Positions 1-6,018 of a stretch of 9,354 bases of DNA are shown here, one piece after another; positions within the stretch are counted from its first letter, which is position 1, and each line of letters begins with the position of its first letter. The stretch is taken from NCBI GenBank assembly GCA_017444165.1, contig JAFSXH010000103.1, positions 1 to 9,354 on the forward strand, written 5' to 3'. Source of the stretch: a bacterium. GTDB lineage: Bacteria; Vulcanimicrobiota; Xenobia; Xenobiales; Xenobiaceae. The notes beneath the pieces were generated by a model. That model saw nothing but the letters and a program-made list of their open reading frames with translations, was not told the DNA's origin and searched no databases. Position numbers and translations under genes: made by a program.

Positions 1-619
1 CCTTGGAGACGCGACACTCGTCAGAAGCTTTAGAGAGATCTTTCTCAGTGTAAAACTTCTTATCGGCGGGAACCGACTCACCAGTGAGCATAGCCTCGTC
101 AATAGAGAGGTTCTGGCAATCAATGATTATACCATCGGCAGGAACCTTATCGCCCATGTTCACTTGGATGACATCACCGACCACAATATCTTTGATACCA
201 ATGGTCTGGAATTTGCCATCACGGACGACTTTTACATTTATGTCCTCTTTTACTTCATTGAGCTTTTCAAACTCTTTATCGCTGTTGCGCTCACTCAAAT
301 AGCCGACTACAGTAGCCAAAATGACCGCAAAGAAAATACCGATAGAATCGTAGTAGTTTGGATCGTTGCCCAATACTTTGTTATCAACCCAAGCCATTAT
401 CAGGGAGATAACTGCAGCGACCAATAAAATTTTAATAGTTACATCGTCAAACTTTTCGAGGAACTGAACCCACCAGGGATCGCGCTCTGGCGGAGTCAAA
501 GCGTTAATACCATGCTTTTGGCGCATATCGCTAACTTGCGATTCATTCAAACCAACTTCAGGATCAACATTAACCCCTTCGATCAAGAATGACTTGAGAT
601 TCTCTTCAGAACTTGTCAT
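1..619 (-). CDS. P2-type cation-transporting ATPase, probable calcium pump (N-terminal part; runs off left edge)
   Basis: The minus-strand reading frame from ATG 619 stays open to the window edge, giving 206 codons of a P-type ATPase. It has a soluble N-terminal stretch with the cation-ATPase signature LTPPERDPWW (residues 41-50). A first hydrophobic helix lies at about 60-78 and a second at about 92-108. The actuator domain follows, with GDVIQVNMGDKVPADG and the catalytic dephosphorylation motif TGES at 179-182. The DKTGT phosphorylation site, the ATP-binding domain and the later membrane helices lie outside the window. The WVQFLEKFDDVTIKILL segment and the actuator sequence resemble SERCA/PMCA-like calcium ATPases, so ATP-driven calcium export is the likely role. 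Other P2 substrates cannot be excluded without helices 4-6. An in-frame stop just upstream and a GAGGG about 12 nt before the ATG support this start. It lies on the same strand as the calcium-binding ter genes, after a 166-bp gap. Confidence 0.93.
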   Translation of the reverse strand, partial: MTSSEENLKSFLIEGVNVDPEVGLNESQVSDMRQKHGINALTPPERDPWWVQFLEKFDDVTIKILLVAAVISLIMAWVDNKVLGNDPNYYDSIGIFFAVILATVVGYLSERNSDKEFEKLNEVKEDINVKVVRDGKFQTIGIKDIVVGDVIQVNMGDKVPADGIIIDCQNLSIDEAMLTGESVPADKKFYTEKDLSKASDECRVSK

Positions 620-785
620 TTTCGAATAAAACCCTCACAAAGGCGAAAATCTTTGCTCTCCTTACTTGAAAACTATTTAATTCCTTTGTACTTTAATGGC
701 AGTTTATAATTTTTTGCCACAGTGTTAGCACATAAGCATTTAGACTTTTGGGATAGGTTATGGCAAAAGTTATAAACAGCTATTA
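620..785 (-). other. Intergenic region between ter cluster and P-type ATPase
   Basis: This is 166 bp without a credible gene, between the stop of the last ter gene and the ATPase start. Its main structure is the long inverted repeat at 699-780. A second purine-rich AAGGAG-like stretch occurs on the minus strand about 40 nt before the ATPase start, but no start codon is placed to use it. I see no convincing sigma-70 promoter and no terminator with a T-run, so whether the ATPase is co-transcribed with the ter genes is open. Confidence 0.6.
699..780. repeat. Long imperfect inverted repeat (about 20-nt arms, 41-nt spacer)
   Basis: The left arm at 699-719 (GCAGTTTATAA then T-rich then TTGCCA) is complementary to the right arm at 761-780 (TGGCAAAAGTTATAAACAGC). 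The arms match at 18 positions, with two mismatches and one extra T. The spacer is 41 nt. No T-run follows on either strand, so this does not look like an intrinsic terminator. It could be a cruciform or large mRNA hairpin between the ter genes and the ATPase, a two-armed regulatory site, or a small non-autonomous transposon remnant. No clear target-site duplication is visible. Confidence 0.75.
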
Positions 786-1577
786 TCAGTGAGTAAAAAT
801 TTTGTCGGTTAAGGGGTGACAAGGTTGGCCTATCGTCTCCGTACCCAAATTGTGTTCCCTTTGGAAACGGCCCAGAGCACTGTTAGGATCGACAGGTATT
901 TCATTTTCTACGGTCTCTGAACCTATTTTGAAACCGAACTTGCTTAACAAGTTTTTAGTAGTTGGCCTCGTCGTTACAGAACTCGATTGTGGCGCAACGG
1001 AAATAGATTGGGCAGGACTGTAACTCTGTTGGGGTTGTTGGGATTGAGAACTTGTATCTTCCTCACCACCGAAATGTTTTAACAGGGCAGACAGTCCACC
1101 ATTGAAACCTTGACCAACAATAGAAAAACGCCATTCTGATTTGAAGTAAATTTCGGCAATGATTATTGCTTTCTCTTTAACAAAATCGGCTCCGCTAAAA
1201 GAATAGCGTTCTAATTCACGTCCATTGGCGGAGATTCTTATATACCCAGAGGTCAATTGACTCATATCACCATTGCCATCTAGCGTGGCCGTAAAGACTA
1301 GCCTTCTCACATGGGAGGGCAACCTTTGCAAAGACACAGAGAATCTATCGAGCTCACTGCCAGATCTGCCCAGCTGGACTATCTCTCCATTTGGCGAACT
1401 CGTTTGATTGTAAAAGATCATATAACGTTCATCTGTAAGTTTGCTGTTATCATCTACACCAAAGCAGGTTATGTCTATTGTTGCTCCGTGTGAATGTTGG
1501 CAATTTATACCTATTTCCAGATCTTGGCTTGGGGTTAATTGGGAAAGTTTTAATTTTTGGCCTCTTGTTAAAGTCAT
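786..1577 (-). CDS. TerD-family stress protein with single N-terminal domain and disordered tail (truncated TerA-like paralogue)
   Basis: This 263-residue protein is a close paralogue of the N-terminal half of the gene at 1635-2774. Residues 1-172 form a TerD-fold domain (TLTRGQKLKLSQL, RYMIFYNQTSSPNGEIVQLG, VGQGFNGGLSALLKHFGGEE). Residues 173-210 are rich in Ser, Gln, Pro and Thr. A tail to residue 263 (LLSKFGFKIG, LGRFQREHNLG) matches nothing I recognise. The second TerD-fold domain of TerA and its neighbour is absent. The acidic DGEGDDE calcium loop of TerD is not present at its usual place, but an acidic LDGNGD motif lies at 99-104. ATG 1577 is preferred over TTG 1595 because TAAGG lies 8 nt upstream of the ATG and the homology starts there. 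Biochemical role unknown; probably a cytoplasmic partner in the ter response. It is the last ter gene before the ATPase. Confidence 0.88.
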   Translation of the reverse strand: MTLTRGQKLKLSQLTPSQDLEIGINCQHSHGATIDITCFGVDDNSKLTDERYMIFYNQTSSPNGEIVQLGRSGSELDRFSVSLQRLPSHVRRLVFTATLDGNGDMSQLTSGYIRISANGRELERYSFSGADFVKEKAIIIAEIYFKSEWRFSIVGQGFNGGLSALLKHFGGEEDTSSQSQQPQQSYSPAQSISVAPQSSSVTTRPTTKNLLSKFGFKIGSETVENEIPVDPNSALGRFQREHNLGTETIGQPCHPLTDKIFTH

Positions 1578-1585
1578 CGTTTTTT

Positions 1586-1590
1586 CCTTA
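1586..1590 (-). promoter_or_regulatory. Ribosome binding site deciding the ATG 1577 start
   Basis: TAAGG on the minus strand sits 8 nt before ATG 1577. It lies inside the longer frame that would begin at TTG 1595, which makes the upstream start unlikely. Confidence 0.7.
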
Positions 1591-1612
1591 AACAAATCGT
1601 TTTTTGTAACTT

Positions 1613-1625
1613 CAGTCTACGACTG
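1613..1625. repeat. Small perfect hairpin between two ter genes
   Basis: CAGTC-TAC-GACTG forms a 5-bp stem with a 3-nt loop in the 57-bp gap between the genes ending at 1635 and starting at 1577. There is no U-tract after it on the minus-strand transcript, so it is not a strong terminator. A minor RNA structure or chance are both possible. Confidence 0.35.
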
Positions 1626-1634
1626 TTTGCTGTT

Positions 1635-2774
1635 TTAAACCCAATTAAAGTTGAATTTGTAGTGCTGGTCAGCGAATTGATGATTAGTGAAGTAGCATTC
1701 TTCCCTTTTTATATTTAATTTATTATCGAAGTCTATAGTAGCTACAGCACAGAATTTTTGCGAAGGAGATGGAGCGAGCAAGGGAACTCTCACAGAGTTT
1801 CCATTTTTGTCTTTTAAAATCACGACCGCCCCAAAGTCTTTGGCAAAATTAGGTGCCAAATATACGAAGGTGAAGAGCAATAAACGCTTTATCTGCTCTG
1901 GTTTATAGATCGTCAATTCATCAAACTGACCACTGTTCTGTTGGGCCGTTATGTAAGGAGCCGAATCCTTATGTCCTAAATGAGAACCCAAAGTTTGCAA
2001 CATGAATTTTTGTCCATCCTTGAGTTCCACCATACAACCCAAGCGCAATTCTGCTTTAGGAACAGAGGGACTGCGACGATACGTAAGAGCAATATTTACA
2101 GGAGCAACACCTTTTAATGATGCTGTCTGTCCATTTTGACTTAATGTTGTAGCAGTCGAAGTTGATGCTGGTGTTGGTGCTGGTGTTGGTGCTGGCACTG
2201 GTACTGCAGTCGTTTTAGGAGTTGGCTCATGTGCAGAGGCTGAAGTATCAGTCTCCTCCTCGCCGCCATAGTACTTTAAGAGGGCTGACAAACCGCCGTT
2301 AAATCCCTGCCCTACCACGGAAAACCGCCATTCATCTTTACGGTAGAACTCTATGATAATCAGAGCCTTTTCTTGACGAAAATCTTTGCCCTTGAAGACA
2401 TAACGTCCTAATTCTTGTCCATTAGCGGTGAGAAGCACGTAACCAGAATCCAAAAAGGACATATCGCCTTCACCATCTATGGAAGCCACGAAGATTACAT
2501 GTTTCAAAAATTCTGGCAACCTGTTGAGTTCAACTCTAAAACGTTCTTTATTAGCTTCTTGAGCTCCGAGCTTGACAATCTCACCTAAGGGTGATTTAGG
2601 CTGATTGTAAAACACAAAATAACGATCATCGGATAACTTATTATCGCTATCGACACAGAAACAGCTTATATCTACTTCACCCTTACCTTTATAGCGACAC
2701 AGTATCTCTACTTCAATGACTTGCGAAGTTGTTAAAGCTGAAATTTTACCTCTATGTCCTCTAAGTAAATCCAT
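1635..2774 (-). CDS. TerA-like two-domain TerD-family protein with Pro/Thr/Ala hinge
   Basis: A 379-residue protein built as two TerD-fold domains, the layout of TerA. The first domain (about 1-174) carries VDISCFCVDSDNKLSDDRY, FVFYNQPKSPLGEIVKLG and VGQGFNGGLSALLKYYGGEEE. Residues 175-225 are a flexible linker with a Pro-Ala-Pro-Thr repeat (192-204). The second domain (about 226-379) has LGCMVELKDGQ, SAPYITAQQ and a C-terminal YFTNHQFADQHYKFNFNWV that aligns with the end of TerA next door. Acidic residues presumed to bind calcium in the second domain of TerA are mostly gone here: DLDLGC is replaced by ELRLGC (242-247), and the D-rich loop by TAQQNSGQFDEL. It may therefore be a scaffold or a metal-independent partner, which is inference. 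ATG 2774 follows the stop of terA by 17 bp, with GGAGAG immediately after that stop, so the two are co-transcribed. Confidence 0.88.
   Translation of the reverse strand: MDLLRGHRGKISALTTSQVIEVEILCRYKGKGEVDISCFCVDSDNKLSDDRYFVFYNQPKSPLGEIVKLGAQEANKERFRVELNRLPEFLKHVIFVASIDGEGDMSFLDSGYVLLTANGQELGRYVFKGKDFRQEKALIIIEFYRKDEWRFSVVGQGFNGGLSALLKYYGGEEETDTSASAHEPTPKTTAVPVPAPTPAPTPASTSTATTLSQNGQTASLKGVAPVNIALTYRRSPSVPKAELRLGCMVELKDGQKFMLQTLGSHLGHKDSAPYITAQQNSGQFDELTIYKPEQIKRLLLFTFVYLAPNFAKDFGAVVILKDKNGNSVRVPLLAPSPSQKFCAVATIDFDNKLNIKREECYFTNHQFADQHYKFNFNWV
2167..2202. repeat. 12-bp tandem repeat encoding the Pro-Ala-Pro-Thr hinge
   Basis: GCTGGTGTTGGT is repeated twice exactly (2167-2178, 2179-2190), followed by a diverged third copy GCTGGCACTGGT (2191-2202). 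The unit length is a multiple of three, so changes in copy number would lengthen or shorten the linker of the TerA-like protein without breaking the frame. Confidence 0.85.
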
Positions 2775-2791
2775 AAATTAATCTACTCTCC

Positions 2792-3961
2792 CTAACTCTT
2801 GAAGCCCTGTTTCCACATAAAACCAAATTTATAATAACTATCAGCAAAACGCTGTGATTTAAAATAACGTTCCTCTTTGATTATTTTGATAACATTGTTA
2901 TCATTAACAACTTCGCAAATAACACAAAGTGACTTACTGTCAGTATTGGTATTTATGGGTACAATAGTCTTATTTCCGTTTTGATGAGATATAGTTGCCA
3001 TTGCAGCCATTTGGCTAAAAGTAGCATCGCCTTTATACTGGTAAGCGAAAACAATAACTCTCTTTATAAGATCTAAACGACAAATATAAAGATTTTCACC
3101 ATCATCAGAAGAACCATCGCGATCATCTTTATCTAAATAAATGTAAGGACTGGAATCTCGAGAGCCAAAATTACCACCGAGTGCCTGTATGACGTCTTTA
3201 GAACCATTTTTCAACTCATACATACAGCCAAGGTCGAGATCAACAGAGCTCTTTTTACGCATCCATAAAAGACCTGGACGAACTACAGTGTGTCTCCAAT
3301 TGAGATTAAATTGCAGAGGTTCCATCTTTTCGAGATTGCGCAGATCGATGTAGTTGGCTTGACCAGTTCTATATAAAGTTATGCTCTGATTAGCTCGAAA
3401 AGAAGCCTCTTGCAAAGCCAAAATGGCATTAGGATCACAACCATATTCTTGCAGGAGCTGGGCGAAATTGCCTTTTTTCCCCTCAACAGGCACAGATACA
3501 AACCATTTTTTATTCTTAACAAATAAATCGGCTACAATTACCGATTTTTCACTCTCAAATAGACTAGCATCAAAAGAATAACAAGCTAATTCTTTTTCAC
3601 AATCGTTTATACTGAAACTAGCACTAGTAATGCTAGCTAAAGTGTGATTCTCTTTTTGAATAGATATGGAAAAGATTATGTGTTTAATCTCAGAAGAGAG
3701 TTTTCTTAAATCGACATAAAAATTTTCATCATCGCGGGTTACAGATAAGCTATTATTTCCAATATCCTTTTGAGGAGAAGAATTTTGGCCATAAAATATG
3801 ACATAGCGACTGTCGATAAGCCTTTTCTGCTCGTTGAGACACATACAACCTATAACAATTCTATGTCTGCAAGCGCATTTAATGTGTACATCCAATTCTT
3901 TAAAAGAGGTCAGAGTGGAGAGCTTTGTTTCTTGTCCCTTGTTCAATGTTATTGGTGCCAT
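2792..3961 (-). CDS. terA: Tellurium resistance protein TerA
   Basis: This 389-residue protein matches the length and two-domain plan of TerA. The first TerD-fold domain (about 1-175) is strongly diverged (RYVIFYGQNSSPQKD at 52-66, SYSF-like CYSFDASLF at 127-135) and lacks the usual acidic calcium ligands. The second domain (about 215-389) has the TerA hallmarks: FNLNWRHTVV, VDLDLGCMYELKNGSK, IQALGGNFGSRDSSPYIYLD, an acidic loop DKDDRDGSSDDGEN at 277-290, and the terminal YYKFGFMWKQG. DLDLG (241-245) plus the acidic loop imply a retained calcium site in the second domain only. TerA belongs to the cytoplasmic ter stress system that gives tellurite, phage or oxidative stress tolerance in other bacteria; its exact activity is unsettled. 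ATG 3961 is preferred to TTG 3970 because family homology begins at MAPITLNKGQ. The RBS is weak (AGGA 13 nt upstream), and a 114-bp gap with a possible terminator precedes the gene. Confidence 0.9.
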   Translation of the reverse strand: MAPITLNKGQETKLSTLTSFKELDVHIKCACRHRIVIGCMCLNEQKRLIDSRYVIFYGQNSSPQKDIGNNSLSVTRDDENFYVDLRKLSSEIKHIIFSISIQKENHTLASITSASFSINDCEKELACYSFDASLFESEKSVIVADLFVKNKKWFVSVPVEGKKGNFAQLLQEYGCDPNAILALQEASFRANQSITLYRTGQANYIDLRNLEKMEPLQFNLNWRHTVVRPGLLWMRKKSSVDLDLGCMYELKNGSKDVIQALGGNFGSRDSSPYIYLDKDDRDGSSDDGENLYICRLDLIKRVIVFAYQYKGDATFSQMAAMATISHQNGNKTIVPINTNTDSKSLCVICEVVNDNNVIKIIKEERYFKSQRFADSYYKFGFMWKQGFKS

Positions 3962-3992
3962 ATGTCTCAAAAAATCCTATCTTTAATTTTCT

Positions 3993-4047
3993 AAAAAAAC
4001 GCACCCAGCCACAAAAAACCCAAAATTTTTCACAGCATGAGTGCGCT
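3993..4047 (-). terminator. Possible weak terminator or attenuator between terE-like gene and terA
   Basis: Read on the minus strand, AGCGCAC (4047-4041) can pair with GTGCGTT (4004-3998, one G-T wobble). This closes a loop of about 36 nt and is followed directly by a run of T. The stem is short and the loop long, so it would be a weak terminator. It could reduce expression of terA relative to the two upstream terD-type genes. Confidence 0.3.
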
Positions 4048-4075
4048 ATTGTCAATCAGAGAAAAAGGTCAAATA

Positions 4076-4645
4076 CTAAAGGCCAAAGTGGCTAACCATA
4101 GCTGGCAAGCCTCCCTGGAACCCCTGAGCAACAGCCTTAAATTTCCACTCGCCATTGTGACGATAAACATCAGCAAAGATCATCGCTGTGTCGAGGCTAG
4201 CATCTTCAGAAAGATCGAAGCGAGCAATTTCCTTGTTGTTTACTTTATCAACGAGGCGAATATAAGCGGAACTCACCATACCGAAATTCTGTCCGCGCTC
4301 CTGAGCTTCATGAATAGTTACTACAAAACTGATCTGCTCGATATTAGCGGGAACCTTATCAAGCTCTACTAAAATAGTCTCGTCATCACCCTCGCCCTCA
4401 CCCGTGCGGTTGTCACCGGTGTGAGTTACGGAACCACAAACAGACTGCTTGTTGTTGTAAAAAATGAAATCTTCTGGCTTTGCACACTTTTTGTTAGCAC
4501 CGAGCATGAAGGCAGAAGCGTCTAAATCAAAACCTTGACCATCAGTGGCGCGGACATCCCAGCCCAAACCAACAATCATAGACTTTAAACCAGGAGCTTC
4601 TTTCGCTAAAGAAATATTGCCACCCTTACTGAGATTAATTGCCAT
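4076..4645 (-). CDS. TerD/TerE-family calcium-binding stress protein (second copy)
   Basis: A 189-residue single-domain protein of the typical TerD/TerE size (about 190). It starts MAINLSKGGNISL, as the family does. FDLDASAFML (39-48) and THTGDNRTGEGEGDDE (74-89) are the paired acidic motifs that bind calcium in TerD structures. FIFYNN (60-65), FGMVSSAYIRLV (121-132), FDLSEDAS (143-150) and the closing FKAVAQGFQGGLPAMVSHFGL complete the domain. No signal peptide or membrane segment is present, so it is cytoplasmic. Function in the family: calcium-dependent part of the ter stress complex; the molecular activity is not proven. It is a tandem duplicate of the gene at 4667-5242, 21 bp downstream of it, with AGGAG 10 nt before ATG 4645. 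TerD and TerE cannot be told apart reliably from sequence alone. Confidence 0.93.
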   Translation of the reverse strand: MAINLSKGGNISLAKEAPGLKSMIVGLGWDVRATDGQGFDLDASAFMLGANKKCAKPEDFIFYNNKQSVCGSVTHTGDNRTGEGEGDDETILVELDKVPANIEQISFVVTIHEAQERGQNFGMVSSAYIRLVDKVNNKEIARFDLSEDASLDTAMIFADVYRHNGEWKFKAVAQGFQGGLPAMVSHFGL

Positions 4646-4666
4646 TTTTTCTTATCTCCTCAATCT

Positions 4667-5242
4667 CTAACCTACATTTACGCCGTAATTTCTGGCTAAA
4701 GGTCCTAAACCACCATCGTAGCCCTGACCAACAGCTTTAAATTTCCATGCGTTGTTGTGGCGGTACAATTCACCGAAGATCATGGCCGTGTTAGTGCTGG
4801 CATCCTCAGTGAGATCGTAGCGAGCAATCTCCTTATTGGTGTCTTTGTTGACTAAGCGAATATAGGCAGAACTGACCATACCAAAATTCTGACGACGCTC
4901 ATCAGCTTTGTGGATAGTTACAGTGAAAGCGAGAGTCTTAACATCTTGAGGAACTTTGCCGAGATGGACGTAAATTACTTCGTCATCGCCTTCACCATCA
5001 CCAGTGAGGTTATCTCCAGTGTGCTCTACGGAACCAGCCTGATCTTTGAGCTGGTTGTAAAAGATAAAATCTGCATCGGAACGCACTTTACCATTAGGAC
5101 CGAGCATGAAACAAGAAGCATCGAGGTCGAAATCCGCACCATCGGTAACGCGGGCATCCCACCCTAAACCAACATGAACATTTTCCAAACTAGGATCTTC
5201 TTTTTCGAGAGAGATATTTCCACCCTTAGATAAACTGATCAC
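4667..5242 (-). CDS. terD: TerD-family calcium-binding stress protein (first gene of cluster)
   Basis: A 191-residue canonical TerD-fold protein. Start ISLSKGGNISLEKE, calcium motif DFDLDAS at 37-43, acidic loop HTGDNLTGDGEGDDE at 74-88, FIFYNQ (59-64), NFGMVSSAYIRLV (119-131) and C-terminal FKAVGQGYDGGLGPLARNYG. All acidic ligands expected from TerD structures are present, so calcium binding is likely. It is the promoter-proximal gene of the minus-strand ter cluster and probably the most strongly expressed. It starts with GTG: a strong TAAGGAG lies 8 nt upstream, and the nearby ATG is out of frame and stops after three codons. The closest paralogue is the next gene. Assignment as terD rather than terE is a convention; the family assignment is firm. 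Confidence 0.94.
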   Translation of the reverse strand: MISLSKGGNISLEKEDPSLENVHVGLGWDARVTDGADFDLDASCFMLGPNGKVRSDADFIFYNQLKDQAGSVEHTGDNLTGDGEGDDEVIYVHLGKVPQDVKTLAFTVTIHKADERRQNFGMVSSAYIRLVNKDTNKEIARYDLTEDASTNTAMIFGELYRHNNAWKFKAVGQGYDGGLGPLARNYGVNVG

Positions 5243-5250
5243 AGCAACAT

Positions 5251-5257
5251 CTCCTTA
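5251..5257 (-). promoter_or_regulatory. Strong Shine-Dalgarno for the GTG-started terD gene
   Basis: TAAGGAG on the minus strand, 8 nt before GTG 5242. It fixes the GTG as the start. An out-of-frame ATG between it and the GTG reads ATG TTG CTG TGA, so it overlaps the GTG by two bases. Ribosomes starting there would stop at once, next to the real start. Confidence 0.75.
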
Positions 5258-5330
5258 AACGTGTTCTTTAAAACCTGTTAACCAGGACGGTCTTTTTTTC
5301 TACAACGTATATTTTACACCTTCTAAACAA

Positions 5331-5355
5331 TTTTTGACATTTCCAATGTCCAAAA
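5331..5355. promoter_or_regulatory. Near-perfect 25-bp dyad, candidate operator or hairpin
   Basis: TTTTTGACATT-TCC-AATGTCCAAAA: 11-nt arms with a single mismatch around a 3-nt centre. The core GACATT/AATGTC is perfect. It lies about 90 bp upstream of the terD start and about 120 bp upstream of the BFN gene start. That suits a repressor or activator site shared by two divergent units, though a transcribed hairpin is also possible. Confidence 0.5.
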
Positions 5356-5458
5356 GCAGGGGATAGAAAAATACAAAGCTACAAAATAGAGCATGGCAAT
5401 AAGTGGAGGACTTCTGAAGATTTGAGTTAAAAATATCAGTAAATTGGTAACTTCCGTC

Positions 5459-5467
5459 AAGGAAAGG
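5459..5467 (+). promoter_or_regulatory. Ribosome binding site deciding the BFN gene start
   Basis: AAGGAAAGG ends 9 nt before ATG 5477. This favours that start over TTG 5444 and over the internal ATG 5492, which has no RBS. Confidence 0.65.
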
Positions 5468-5476
5468 TTTTCTCTT

Positions 5477-6016
5477 ATGGCTCTTCATAAAATGAAAGTT
5501 TATAAACTCGGCATAGGTCTCATAACCCACGACCCCATATTAATACTGCTCGAAGAGGATGGTACTCGCAGTCTGCCCATTAATATTGGTGTCTTTGAAG
5601 CCTCCTCCATAGCCTTCGTTTTAGAAAAGACTGAATTAGCCAGACCGATAACTCACGACATTGTAAAGGATATTATCGATAATTTACAAGCGGAGGTCAA
5701 ACAGGTCAATATCGATAAAATTGTAGGGGATACCTTTTATGCTACTCTAGTTTTAGAACACGATGGAAAAGAGATAAACATAGATACTAGACCTTCTGAT
5801 GGTATTGCCATAGCTCTACGTACAGCTTCTCCTATTTATGCCAATGAAGAACTTTTACACAATGAAGGTGTACAGATAGCAGATCTCGGTTTAGACCCTA
5901 ATGATCGCACTGAAGAAAGTTCTGAAGAGACCAAAGAAACAGAAAATTACGATGCTAAAGATATAGAGGATTACATACAGAACTTGGATCCCAATGATTT
6001 CGATAGCGAAGGTTAA
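5477..6016 (+). CDS. BFN-domain (DUF151) bifunctional nuclease family protein
   Basis: A 179-residue protein whose first ~135 residues form a BFN (DUF151) domain. Signatures are MKVYKLGIGLITHDPILIL (6-24), LPINIGVFEASSIA (33-46), RPITHDIVKDII (56-67), VGDTFYATLVL (83-93) and IDTRPSDGIAIALR (102-115). BFN members have been reported to have RNase and DNase activity in plants, but most bacterial members are untested. Nuclease function here is therefore inferred from the family. Residues 140-179 are an acidic, probably disordered tail (EESSEETKETENYD, DPNDFDSEG) in place of the UvrB/UvrC-type motif some homologues carry. No signal peptide is visible, so it is likely cytoplasmic. It is the first gene of the plus-strand operon, and its stop is 2 bp from the next start. 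Confidence 0.9.
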   Translation: MALHKMKVYKLGIGLITHDPILILLEEDGTRSLPINIGVFEASSIAFVLEKTELARPITHDIVKDIIDNLQAEVKQVNIDKIVGDTFYATLVLEHDGKEINIDTRPSDGIAIALRTASPIYANEELLHNEGVQIADLGLDPNDRTEESSEETKETENYDAKDIEDYIQNLDPNDFDSEG

Positions 6017-6018
6017 AT

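Larger units (their letters stand above)
5243..5476. promoter_or_regulatory. Divergent intergenic region between ter cluster and BFN operon
   Basis: This 234-bp AT-rich stretch must hold promoters for both blocks. It contains the dyad at 5331-5355, a TTGACA (5334-5339, plus strand) inside that dyad, and a T-run at 5292-5298. No -10 element stands at a normal distance from TTGACA, so I cannot place either promoter with confidence. Frames crossing this region have no matching RBS and look spurious. Confidence 0.6.

Noticed and set aside
84..427. Plus-strand frames opposite the ATPase gene
   Set aside because: They are antisense to a clear P-type ATPase, have no family resemblance and no suitable RBS.
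2160..2215. CRISPR-like short repeats
   Set aside because: The repeats are 12 bp, contiguous, in frame within a coding linker and have no spacers; there are no cas genes in the window.
4037..4372. 111-codon plus-strand frame
   Set aside because: It lies almost wholly antisense to the terE-like gene, whose protein is unmistakable; its translation shows no conserved features.
5292..5298. T-run after CCTG-TTAAC-CAGG as a plus-strand terminator
   Set aside because: The stem is only 4 bp and is separated from the T-run, and no gene transcribed on the plus strand ends there.
5393..5425. Ten-codon plus-strand frame (ATG to TGA) upstream of the BFN gene, possible leader peptide
   Set aside because: No Shine-Dalgarno, no control codons and no attenuator structure after it; likely chance.
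5300..5530. 76-codon minus-strand frame in the divergent region
   Set aside because: It overlaps the start of the BFN gene, has no RBS and an unremarkable composition; the region is better explained as regulatory.
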